64,000 bases of DNA from an uncultured Clostridium sp. Lineage in GTDB: Bacteria; Bacillota; Clostridia; Lachnospirales; Lachnospiraceae. Of the stretch, positions 8,393 to 17,500 are shown in pieces (position 1 is the stretch's first letter; every line of letters begins with the position of its first letter). The notes beneath the pieces are model-generated. The model ran no database searches and was not told where the DNA came from. It saw nothing but the letters and a program-made list of their open reading frames with translations. The position numbers were made by a program, and so were the translations under genes. The stretch lies in NCBI GenBank assembly GCA_934438135.1, contig CAKSBP010000004.1:1-64000 (forward strand). The letters run 5' to 3'.

Positions 8393-10891
8393 ATGAATAG
8401 AAAAACATTAGCACAAATTCTTGTTGAAATTAAAGATGATATAAAGCATGGAATCTACTTTACAGAGCAGGCAGATAAAAAAGATGCTTTTTTATCATAT
8501 CACGATTTGTATGAAAAGTCGCTTTCTATATTGGAAGAAATGTACAATAGAGGCATCCATGCAGGGGAGCGTGTGATGATTCAAGCGTTCACTAGATACG
8601 ATTTTATTTTGTCCTTTTGGGCATGTATTCTGGGTGGAATGGTTCCTATGATATTCCCTTTGCAGAAAAAGAATAAAATATCTCTTCTTAGGGAAATGTA
8701 TACAGCCTGGAAACGGTATGATACCCCTTTTCTGCTGACGAGTTTTCAGAAAAAAGAACTTTTTCAGAAAGATATTTCATTGCATACTTTATTTGAAAGA
8801 TATTCAAATCATATTTTATTTTTTGAGGAATGTAAAATGCACAGAGAGGGTCATATTAGGATTTATGAGCCGCATCTAAATGAACTTGCTATGATTCAGT
8901 TTTCATCTGGTTCAACGGGTAATCCAAAAGGTGTTATGTTAACAAATCAGAATATTATCGAAAATATGATAGATATCTTAACAAGAATGGAATTTTCGTC
9001 TTTAGACTCTTCTGTAAACTGGCTTCCTCTAACTCATGATTTAGGTATGTTTGCATTTCATGTATCTCCTATGTATTTAGGAGTTAACCAGCATCAGCTC
9101 TCCGCATCTCTATTTTTTCAGAACCCCTTAATATGGTTAGATAAGATGAGTGAATATCATGTCACTTCAAGCGGTTCTCCAAATTTTGGATTTCAGTATG
9201 TGCTAAACAGCTACAATCCAGAAGAAATTTATCAATGGGATTTTTCAAACATGCGAATTATGATTAATGGAGCGGAAAAAGTATCTGGAGATTTATGTAA
9301 TAAATTTAATGATATGTTAAAAAAATATGGACTACAGAAAAATATAATCCGCACTTCTTATGGAATGTCTGAGGCAACATTAGCGGTATCTGTTCCTTCC
9401 GATTCTCTTATTCGAGGCAAAGCGACGAAACAGGTAAATATAAAAATTGGGGAGCAAATTCTGGATTTGCATGATAGTAAGGAAACTAGTAAAAATGAGA
9501 CAGTATATATCAATTTAGGAAAACCATTGGCTCATTGTCAGGTAAGAATCTGTGATATGTACGATAAAGAACTTTCGGAATGCTTCGCTGGAGTAGTTGA
9601 AATAAAAGGAGAAAATGTAACGTCAGGTTATTACATGGATGAAGAACGTACAAAACAAGCATTTACACAAGAACACTGGTATCGAAGTGAGGATATTGGT
9701 TTTATTAGTGAAGGAGAATTGTATATTATTGGAAGAATTACGGATATGATTATTGTAAATGGTGTCAATCTCTTTCCAAGTGATATAGAATCTTTAATTA
9801 AACGGAAATTTGCAGTGGATTGCATTGCTGCAGGTGTGGATAGCAATGTAAGACAGACGCAGGAAATTATAGTATTCCTACAAAAGGACTGGGAGTTAGA
9901 AAAACAAAAAGAGTGGAAGAGAAAAATTTCTGCATTCATTCTGAAGGAATTATCTTTAAGTATTCGTTATGTACTGTTTACAAATGCTTTTCCAAGAACA
10001 GAAAGTGGAAAAGTGAAACGATTAAAACTAAAGGAAGACTTTATTGCAGGGAAATACGATTACCAGTTTAAGCAGGAGAAAACGAACGGACAATATGAGG
10101 CAGAAAAGCAAAAGCAGGAAGTAATTGAAATTATTAGAAGCTGTCTTTTCACGGATGAATTTGATGATAATCAAAATTTGTTTGAGGCAGGAATGGATTC
10201 TTCTAAGCTTATGAATTTGACAGGACAGTTGCAGGAACTGGATGCATCTTTCCGTACTACGGATATATTAGCAGAACCGACGGTACGTGGTATTTTGAGA
10301 GCAATACAGAGTCATTGTACCAGAGACAATGTAAAAAGGACTGTGACTAGATATTCATTGGCATCGTATTATTATCAGTTAAATGAATATCGACATAAAA
10401 AAAATATGAATATTGAATTTATGATAAGTAAATCCGTTCTATCATCAAAAAATATTATTGTAAAACAAGTGGTAACAGCATTTGTTTTGTGTTTAGCACA
10501 GGCGGCAGAGAGAAATGTAATTGCGGTTCAATGTGCAGTTGAAGAAAAAAATTTTTTTAAAGAACTGCAGTTTCATTTAGAAGACTATAAGGACAAATAT
10601 GAAATGGCAGAACAAATGGATTTTAATAAATATGTCATAGCGTATGACGATAAGGCAATGGAGGAATGGAACAATAACTTGCCGGGAGATAGATTTTTAA
10701 TTTATGATACTAGCCTTATCAGCCCCAAAATCTATCTATCGAAGTATTTTAATCTCACGATCGGAATGACATATAAGGATAATGATATTTTATTTTCTAT
10801 GGAGTATGATGGAAATTATTATAAGACTGAAAAAATGAAGAAATTTGCAGAAATATTTGTGCAATTGCTTCAATCATTAATAGACAAATAG
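8393..10891 (+). CDS. FAAL-type acyl-AMP ligase with ACP and orphan C-lobe
   Basis: Residues 1-560 form an adenylating enzyme: P-loop SSGSTGNPKG (171-180), the FAAL-like phrase NWLPLTHDLGMF, SYGMSEATLA, YRSEDIG and a C-terminal lobe ending ESGKVKR. An ACP follows with phosphopantetheine site Ser603 in GMDSS. This should activate a free carboxylic acid (probably a fatty or aryl acid) and load it on its own ACP as starter unit. The last 180 residues (about 650-832) resemble only the second lobe of an NRPS condensation domain, including an ending like LFSMEYDGNYYKTEKMKKF, with no HHxxxDG lobe. That part looks truncated and may act as a structural or docking piece. The ATG is one base from the thioesterase stop. 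Acid specificity is not predictable here. Confidence 0.85.
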   Translation: MNRKTLAQILVEIKDDIKHGIYFTEQADKKDAFLSYHDLYEKSLSILEEMYNRGIHAGERVMIQAFTRYDFILSFWACILGGMVPMIFPLQKKNKISLLREMYTAWKRYDTPFLLTSFQKKELFQKDISLHTLFERYSNHILFFEECKMHREGHIRIYEPHLNELAMIQFSSGSTGNPKGVMLTNQNIIENMIDILTRMEFSSLDSSVNWLPLTHDLGMFAFHVSPMYLGVNQHQLSASLFFQNPLIWLDKMSEYHVTSSGSPNFGFQYVLNSYNPEEIYQWDFSNMRIMINGAEKVSGDLCNKFNDMLKKYGLQKNIIRTSYGMSEATLAVSVPSDSLIRGKATKQVNIKIGEQILDLHDSKETSKNETVYINLGKPLAHCQVRICDMYDKELSECFAGVVEIKGENVTSGYYMDEERTKQAFTQEHWYRSEDIGFISEGELYIIGRITDMIIVNGVNLFPSDIESLIKRKFAVDCIAAGVDSNVRQTQEIIVFLQKDWELEKQKEWKRKISAFILKELSLSIRYVLFTNAFPRTESGKVKRLKLKEDFIAGKYDYQFKQEKTNGQYEAEKQKQEVIEIIRSCLFTDEFDDNQNLFEAGMDSSKLMNLTGQLQELDASFRTTDILAEPTVRGILRAIQSHCTRDNVKRTVTRYSLASYYYQLNEYRHKKNMNIEFMISKSVLSSKNIIVKQVVTAFVLCLAQAAERNVIAVQCAVEEKNFFKELQFHLEDYKDKYEMAEQMDFNKYVIAYDDKAMEEWNNNLPGDRFLIYDTSLISPKIYLSKYFNLTIGMTYKDNDILFSMEYDGNYYKTEKMKKFAEIFVQLLQSLIDK

Positions 10892-10901
10892 AGGTGAGCC
10901 A

Positions 10902-12131
10902 ATGGAATATAAAGTAGGAGTCCTATTTCCGGGTCAGGGCTCTCAGTACCTAGAGATGTGTAAGAGCCTATATGACAGGTGTGAGACAGTACGGAAAACA
11001 TTTTTGGAAGCAAGTGAAATTTTAGATGTGGATTTTGTAAAATTATTTGTGAAAGAAAAGAGTCGTTTAATAACAAAAAGCGATCTTGTACAGCCAGCGG
11101 TTGTAACAGCATCCATTGCATGTTATCGTACTTTTTTAGAAAAATATCACAAACTTCCATCTCTTGGGGCAGGACATAGTCTGGGGGAATATTCAGCATT
11201 GACAGCATCGGGATGTTTAACATTTGAAGATACATTAAGGATAGTAAAAAAGCGTGGCGAGTTTATGCATGCATATACGGAGACATTAAGGGAACGGCCG
11301 CAGGGGATGATTGCAGTGAGCGGAGTTTCAACAGAGATAATTCAGGAAGAGTGTGATAAAGAGCATTCGAATTATGTATTTGTTGCAAATTACAATTCTC
11401 CAAAGCAGGCAGTTTTATCTGGAGAATTAAAGGCAATGGAACCAATTGTGACACGTTTGGAAAAAATGGGTGCGGTTGTTGTGAAATTAAATCTAAATGG
11501 AGCATTTCACAGTCCTTTTATGAAAGGTGTAGGACAGGAAATGATTCAAGAAATTAAACGTACACAGTTTCATGAGTTTTTATTTCCTGTTATTTCAAAT
11601 GTAACAGCGAAACCACATACCCTGGATAAAATCCAGGAGACTCTGATTACTCAGATCAGTGGTTCTGTTCAATGGATTAATACAATTCACTATATAGAAG
11701 ACCAGGGAATAAATTGTTATATAGATATGGGGCCAGGAACGATCTTAAAAAAATTGAATGGCAGGTTTTCAGATGAGATTCAAAAGAAAACATTTTCTTT
11801 TGAAGAAGATGAAAAATTACTAGAAGTATACTTAGGGCAAAGAGAAGATGAAAAATCACTTTTGGATATCATAAAGACATGTTATGTTACAATAGTTTGT
11901 ACGAAAAATTGTAAGTGTTATAAAAAAGAAGAATATGAAGAGAAAGTGATTAAGCCATCTCAAAAAATAAAAGAAACATATTTGGCACTTAAAAACAACG
12001 AGATAACTTTAACAGAGGATGAGGTAAGAGCATTTATTATGCTTACAAATACTGTTTTGATAGCAAAAGGAATCCCCGAGGAAGAACGGAGTATGCGTTT
12101 CAATACAATTATGGCTAAGGAAAAAAGATAA
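10902..12131 (+). CDS. free-standing (trans-acting) acyltransferase with Cys-containing tail
   Basis: Residues 1-300 match malonyl-CoA:ACP acyltransferases: LFPGQGSQ at the N-terminus, Ser93 in GHSLGEYSA, and the AFHSPFM His motif. All PKS proteins in the window lack AT domains, so this protein is expected to supply malonyl units in trans or to act as a proofreading hydrolase. About 100 further residues form an extension with a CTKNCKC cluster followed by a helical part that ordinary ATs lack; I do not recognise it. It starts ten bases after the ligase gene in the thiazole operon, separate from the two ATs fused at 23149. Confidence 0.85.
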   Translation: MEYKVGVLFPGQGSQYLEMCKSLYDRCETVRKTFLEASEILDVDFVKLFVKEKSRLITKSDLVQPAVVTASIACYRTFLEKYHKLPSLGAGHSLGEYSALTASGCLTFEDTLRIVKKRGEFMHAYTETLRERPQGMIAVSGVSTEIIQEECDKEHSNYVFVANYNSPKQAVLSGELKAMEPIVTRLEKMGAVVVKLNLNGAFHSPFMKGVGQEMIQEIKRTQFHEFLFPVISNVTAKPHTLDKIQETLITQISGSVQWINTIHYIEDQGINCYIDMGPGTILKKLNGRFSDEIQKKTFSFEEDEKLLEVYLGQREDEKSLLDIIKTCYVTIVCTKNCKCYKKEEYEEKVIKPSQKIKETYLALKNNEITLTEDEVRAFIMLTNTVLIAKGIPEEERSMRFNTIMAKEKR

Positions 12132-12144
12132 AGTAGGTGTAACA

Positions 12145-15100
12145 ATGGATTTTAGAGAATTTCAAACGGAAGAAAAGCAGAAAAAAAATTCAATTATGCT
12201 ACAGGTTACGGAACAGGATACAGAAGAAGTGGCGATAATCGGAATGAGTTTTATGCTCCCTGGGGCTTGTACAAAAGAAGAACTTTGGAATATGTTAGAA
12301 CATGGTGGCAGTGCATTCTGTAATATGCCAGAACTACGTGTAAAGCATTTAAAGGAGTATGCAGATTTTTTGGGAAAAAGTTTTCAGACACCGGGAAAGG
12401 CTGCTTATTTAGAGAATATTAGTGGGTTTGACAACGAGTTTTTTCATATTACGAAAAAAGAAGCAGAATTAATGGATCCAAATCAAAGGTTATTTCTGAT
12501 GACTACCTGGCATATGCTTGAAGATGCAGGATATGCAGGGGGACTAATTAAAGGAACCAATACAGGTGTATATGTAGGGTATGGTGATAATAATTATTAT
12601 TATGACATGATAAAAGAAGTAGAGCCAGATTTTAAAAGATTGTCGGTTGTAGGTAATTTGAAATCTGTAATTTCCGCTCGATTAGCGAATATACTTGATT
12701 TAAAAGGTGCTACAATGAATATAGATACCGCTTGTTCATCATCGCTTGTAGCACTTCATTTGGCGTGTGAAGGAATTCGTAATGGTGACTGTGATATGGC
12801 TATAGCAGGAGGTGTAAGAATCTTTCTCTCAGGAGATAAAGAGCAACTGCAGATTGGAATCGAATCTAAAAGTGGAAGTGTGAAGCCTTTTGCTCAGGAA
12901 GCAAGTGGAACAATTTGGGGAGAGGGCGTTATCTCTTTTTTATTAAAACCGTTTTATAAAGCAAAGAAGGACAGAGATAATATTTATGCAGTGATTAAGG
13001 GGAGTGCAGTAAATCAGGATGGTAATACTACAGGGATTACGGTTCCAAGTGTACTTGCACAGAAAAACGTTATTTTGAAAGCTTGGGAGACTGCCAAAGT
13101 GAATCCAGAGACGATTTCTTATATAGAATCACATGGAACAGGGACATATCTTGGTGATCCAATTGAAATTCGGGCAATCCAGGAAGCATTTCGTAGTTAT
13201 ACACAGAAGGAAAACTTTTGTAAGATAGGAACTTTAAAAGCAAACTTAGGGCATTTAGTTGAAGCAAGTGGTGCAGCAGGTGTTGTAAAAGCAGTTTTAG
13301 CCCTGCAGAACCAAGCACTTCCTCCATCTGCATATTTAGGGAAAATAAATTCGGAAATCAATATGGAACATAGTCCTATTACAATAAATAGTAAACTTTG
13401 TGAATGGAAAAGTAAGGATGAGAAAAGAAGATGCGGTGTAAGTTCCTTTGGATTTAGTGGAACCAATTGCCATCTTGTATTAGAAGAATATAAAAAGGAA
13501 TACTCTACAATAAAAGAAAGGCAGGAGTTGTATTTTACTATGTCTGCCAAACAGGAAGAAAGTCTGCAGGAGTATAGAAAGAAATTTATTACGTTTCTAA
13601 AGAAAACCAACGAATCGCTTGCAAATATCTGTTATAGTTCGAATATTGGAAGAACCCATTATGAAAAGAGAAGAATTTATAAAATAGATTCTATTGCACA
13701 ACTATTAGAACGCCTTGAGCAGGAAGAATATACATTGACAGAAAGTGAAGCAGATGATGTGGTGTGTAAAGTTTATTTAGAGGGAAATATGCCAGACTGG
13801 TCTGCAATCTATGAGAAAATAGACTGCTGGAAAATAAGCATGCCAGTTTATCCTTATCGAATAGAGAATTTTTGGTTAAAGATAAAGAATAAACAGGAAC
13901 ATAAGGTTATACTTACAGGCAGTTTAGATGGGATGTATACAGAAACACAGAGAAAAGTTGCTGATGTTATTGCACCTATCATAGGATTAGATGAAATCGA
14001 TATACATAAGAATCTTGCAGAAGAGGGGGGAGATTCCCTTACACTTATTGATATATGCAGTAATTTAAAAAAATACTGGAATTACGAATTGAAAATTTCG
14101 GACATTATTTCTTTTCCTAATATTGCAGGTCTTGCATCTTACATCGATCAATTAGGAGAAAAAGGAAAACAGGAAAAAGTTGTTTCGGAGAATTCAACGA
14201 GGGAGAAAAAGCCGCAGGACATAGCAGTTATAGGTATTTCAATGCGAATTGGAAATTTAGAAGAATATGAGGATTATTGGAACACTATTATAAATAAAAA
14301 AATATTTATTGGGAATTTTCCGAAGAAAAGGGAACAGGATATTCGGGAATTTTTAAATAAGCTGTCTGAGGAGTATGATAATATCGCGTTTGATCGTGGA
14401 ACTTATTTAGATGATATTAGTAGTTTTGATTATGAATTATTCGGAATTTCCTATAAAGATGCTGTACTAATGGATCCAAGCCAAAGGCTATTTCTACAGG
14501 TGGCTATTCGGGCATTAACGAATGCAGGTTACCAGATTGAACAATTAAAATCGAGAAATGTAGGAGTATTTACGGGAAGTTCCAGTGCGGCTATTTTTAA
14601 TTATGGTAAAATGGTATTTGAAATGGAACCAGAATCTATGGCAATGGCAATTGTACCGAATCTACCTTCCATCATCCCTAGTAGGCTGGCATATTGTATG
14701 GATTTTAAAGGTCCAAGCATGAATGTAGATACGGCATGTTCTTCTTCCATGGTGTCTTTAATATTGGCAGTGAAAGCATTAAGAAACCATGAATGTGATA
14801 TGGCAGTTTCAGGTGGAGTACGTTATGATTTAGCACCTGTTGATGCACCATTTCGAAAACTTGGTGTAGAAACTGCTCAGGATAAAATCCGTGTATTTGA
14901 CGAAAACTCTGATGGTACGTTATGGGGAGAAGGTACTGCAGCAGTGGTCCTAAAGCGTCTTGAAGATGCTAAAAGGGATGGAGATTATATTTATGCAGTA
15001 GTAGAAGGTTGTGCTACAAATCAAGATGGAACATCCTTAGGAGGAATTTCTGCTCCAAATTCTCTTGCACAGACCAATGTAATTGAGCGTGCATGGGCAG

Positions 15101-17496
15101 ATGCAGAAATTAATCCGGAGTCGATTGGTTTTATCGAAACCCATGGAACAGGAACACGGTTAGGAGATCCAATTGAACTTGAAGGAATCCAAAGAGCATT
15201 TGATAAATATACTGAACGGAAACAATTTTGTGCAATTAGTTCAGTAAAACCTAATATTGGTCATTTAGAGACCGCATCAGGAATTGTTTCTTTTATTACA
15301 GCCGTTTTAGCACTACAACATAAAATGATTCCACCTACAGCTAATTTTACTTATCCAAATGAGCGGATATCGTTTGAAGAGACTGCAATGTTTCTAAATG
15401 ATATTCCAATTCCTTGGAAGGAAAAGGAGACTATAAGACGATGTGGAGTAAGTTCTTTTGGCATTAGTGGTACGAATGCACATGTTATATTGAGAGAGTA
15501 TATTGAAAAGAGAAAAATAATAAACAGGCATGATGTCTATTTGTTGACGTATTCTGCACAGACGGAGGAACTATTAGAGGATACCAGGTTATTGTATTTT
15601 TCTTATTTGAAAAACCTGAAAAATGAAGAAGAATTGTATCGCTTCTGTTATAGCGTCAATAAGGCAAATAATAATTTTAAATATCGAAGAGGAATTGTTG
15701 CAGATTCTCTATCAGATATGCTTGAGCAGATGACGAAAGAGAAACGAAAAGAATCTGCGAAAAATGGAATAGAAGTACAGATTGTGCAAGAGTATGAGAA
15801 TGGACAAAGGGTTGACTGGAATGAGTACTATAAAGGGGAGAAGATTCCTAAAACTGCGGTTCCGGCAATACTATTAAAGAAAAATAAGTGCTGGATAACA
15901 AATCAGGAAAATCAGAAAATTACTTTACTAGGAAGAGAGGGTGATTACACTAAGCTGGAATACCAGATAGCAAAAATATGGTCAGATACGATTGGGCTTA
16001 CCAATATTGATGTTACACAGAATTTTTATGAAATTGGTGGACATTCCATTGCTATGATGAGGATTGTCAATGAAATCAGGATGAAACTTCATTATGAAAT
16101 AACCTTTACCGATTTTGCATTTAATGGAACAGTGGAGAAACTGGCATCTCTATTAGAGGGAAGAGAGAGACAAAGCATGATTGTTGAAGAAGAAAAATGT
16201 GTACCAGATATCCAGCATAGTTATGAGCCTTTTCCATTAACTGATTTACAAAATGCATATTTTATGGGGCGTAAGGATGATTTTGTAATGGGTGGTGTTG
16301 GGTCACATATTTATATGGAAATAGAGACAAAGTATGATATTACGAGGCTAGAAAAAAGTTTATGGAAGGTTATCAACCGTCATCCTATGCTTCATACTGT
16401 TTTTCATGAGAATGGAACGCAGCAGACATTACAGGATATTCCAGTGTTTCAGATAAAAAGATATGATTGTACAGGATTGAATCAAGAACAAAGGGAAGAA
16501 AGAGCAATGGCAATTCGTGAGGAGATGTGTCAAAGTGTTATAAAGGAAGAACAATGGCCACTGATTGAGGTAAGTGCCATGAAACTTTCAAAGGAAAAGA
16601 AACTTTTGTTTATTGGGATAGATGTATTAATAGCAGATGGATCCAGCCTTATGATAATAGGAAAAGAACTGATGAATTTCTATAAAAATCCAAATTGCCA
16701 GCTGCCGAAAATTAATATTACAATGCGTGACTATATTCTATTTACGCAGAAGCAAAAGAAAAAGAAAAAGTATGAAGAAGATAAAAAATACTGGATAGAA
16801 CAGATTCCTAATATTCCTCCAGCACCAGTACTTTCGTACTGTATAGATATTTCTGAGTGTAGTACGTCTGTATTCAAGCGGAAAACACATGTATTTTCAA
16901 AAGATGTTTGGATGAAAATTCAGAAAGTTGCACGTAAAGCTAATGTATCCGCAGTTTCTTTATTATGCAATGCATATGCAGAAGTATTAGGATACTGGGC
17001 GAATCAGGAGCGTTTTTCTTTGAATTTTACTATGTTTAATCGGAAAATGTGCCACCCAGATGTAAACCTTCTTGTGGGGGATTTTACTTCCGTTCTACTC
17101 ATTCCTGTTGATATGAGAGAAAATGATTTTATGAAGCGTGCAATACAGTTACAGAATGCAGTTAATACTGCGTTACAACATAGTATGTATGATGGTGTAG
17201 AACTGCTTCGTGAATTATCTATGCGTTCCAGTCAGCGTATGCAGCCAGTAATGCCATATGTATTTACAAGTATGATTTATAATGGTGAATATCCATGGAG
17301 TGAACTTGGTGAAGTACGATATGGAGTAAGTCAGACACCTCAGGTTTATCTGGATAATCAGGTAGTCGATGAAAATGGGGAACTTCGTGTGAACTGGGAT
17401 TATGTTTCTAATATTTTTGAGGAAGAAATGATTTCTAACATGTTTGAACAGTATCTGTCTTTAATAGAATATTTAGGAAAAGATAGGGAGGAATAA
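12145..17496 (+). CDS. trans-AT PKS-NRPS protein KS-ACP-KS-ACP-Cy
   Basis: Domain order in 1783 residues: KS1 (about 25-450; Cys197 in DTACSSS, ESHGTGT and NLGH histidines), ACP1 (Ser631 in GGDS), KS2 (about 690-1120; Cys865), ACP2 (Ser1301 in GGHS) and a C-terminal heterocyclization domain (about 1350-1783). The last has FPLTDLQNAYFMGR and the Cy signature DxxxxDxxS (Asp1493, Asp1498, Ser1501) in place of HHxxxDG. There is no AT, KR or DH. Both carriers look PCP-like (GGDS, GGHS). The protein should extend the FAAL-loaded starter by two ketide units and then condense and cyclise cysteine supplied by the next protein. It ends with Cy, so the Cy-A junction is split between two proteins. Confidence 0.9.
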   Translation: MDFREFQTEEKQKKNSIMLQVTEQDTEEVAIIGMSFMLPGACTKEELWNMLEHGGSAFCNMPELRVKHLKEYADFLGKSFQTPGKAAYLENISGFDNEFFHITKKEAELMDPNQRLFLMTTWHMLEDAGYAGGLIKGTNTGVYVGYGDNNYYYDMIKEVEPDFKRLSVVGNLKSVISARLANILDLKGATMNIDTACSSSLVALHLACEGIRNGDCDMAIAGGVRIFLSGDKEQLQIGIESKSGSVKPFAQEASGTIWGEGVISFLLKPFYKAKKDRDNIYAVIKGSAVNQDGNTTGITVPSVLAQKNVILKAWETAKVNPETISYIESHGTGTYLGDPIEIRAIQEAFRSYTQKENFCKIGTLKANLGHLVEASGAAGVVKAVLALQNQALPPSAYLGKINSEINMEHSPITINSKLCEWKSKDEKRRCGVSSFGFSGTNCHLVLEEYKKEYSTIKERQELYFTMSAKQEESLQEYRKKFITFLKKTNESLANICYSSNIGRTHYEKRRIYKIDSIAQLLERLEQEEYTLTESEADDVVCKVYLEGNMPDWSAIYEKIDCWKISMPVYPYRIENFWLKIKNKQEHKVILTGSLDGMYTETQRKVADVIAPIIGLDEIDIHKNLAEEGGDSLTLIDICSNLKKYWNYELKISDIISFPNIAGLASYIDQLGEKGKQEKVVSENSTREKKPQDIAVIGISMRIGNLEEYEDYWNTIINKKIFIGNFPKKREQDIREFLNKLSEEYDNIAFDRGTYLDDISSFDYELFGISYKDAVLMDPSQRLFLQVAIRALTNAGYQIEQLKSRNVGVFTGSSSAAIFNYGKMVFEMEPESMAMAIVPNLPSIIPSRLAYCMDFKGPSMNVDTACSSSMVSLILAVKALRNHECDMAVSGGVRYDLAPVDAPFRKLGVETAQDKIRVFDENSDGTLWGEGTAAVVLKRLEDAKRDGDYIYAVVEGCATNQDGTSLGGISAPNSLAQTNVIERAWADAEINPESIGFIETHGTGTRLGDPIELEGIQRAFDKYTERKQFCAISSVKPNIGHLETASGIVSFITAVLALQHKMIPPTANFTYPNERISFEETAMFLNDIPIPWKEKETIRRCGVSSFGISGTNAHVILREYIEKRKIINRHDVYLLTYSAQTEELLEDTRLLYFSYLKNLKNEEELYRFCYSVNKANNNFKYRRGIVADSLSDMLEQMTKEKRKESAKNGIEVQIVQEYENGQRVDWNEYYKGEKIPKTAVPAILLKKNKCWITNQENQKITLLGREGDYTKLEYQIAKIWSDTIGLTNIDVTQNFYEIGGHSIAMMRIVNEIRMKLHYEITFTDFAFNGTVEKLASLLEGRERQSMIVEEEKCVPDIQHSYEPFPLTDLQNAYFMGRKDDFVMGGVGSHIYMEIETKYDITRLEKSLWKVINRHPMLHTVFHENGTQQTLQDIPVFQIKRYDCTGLNQEQREERAMAIREEMCQSVIKEEQWPLIEVSAMKLSKEKKLLFIGIDVLIADGSSLMIIGKELMNFYKNPNCQLPKINITMRDYILFTQKQKKKKKYEEDKKYWIEQIPNIPPAPVLSYCIDISECSTSVFKRKTHVFSKDVWMKIQKVARKANVSAVSLLCNAYAEVLGYWANQERFSLNFTMFNRKMCHPDVNLLVGDFTSVLLIPVDMRENDFMKRAIQLQNAVNTALQHSMYDGVELLRELSMRSSQRMQPVMPYVFTSMIYNGEYPWSELGEVRYGVSQTPQVYLDNQVVDENGELRVNWDYVSNIFEEEMISNMFEQYLSLIEYLGKDREE

Positions 17497-17500
17497 AGCT

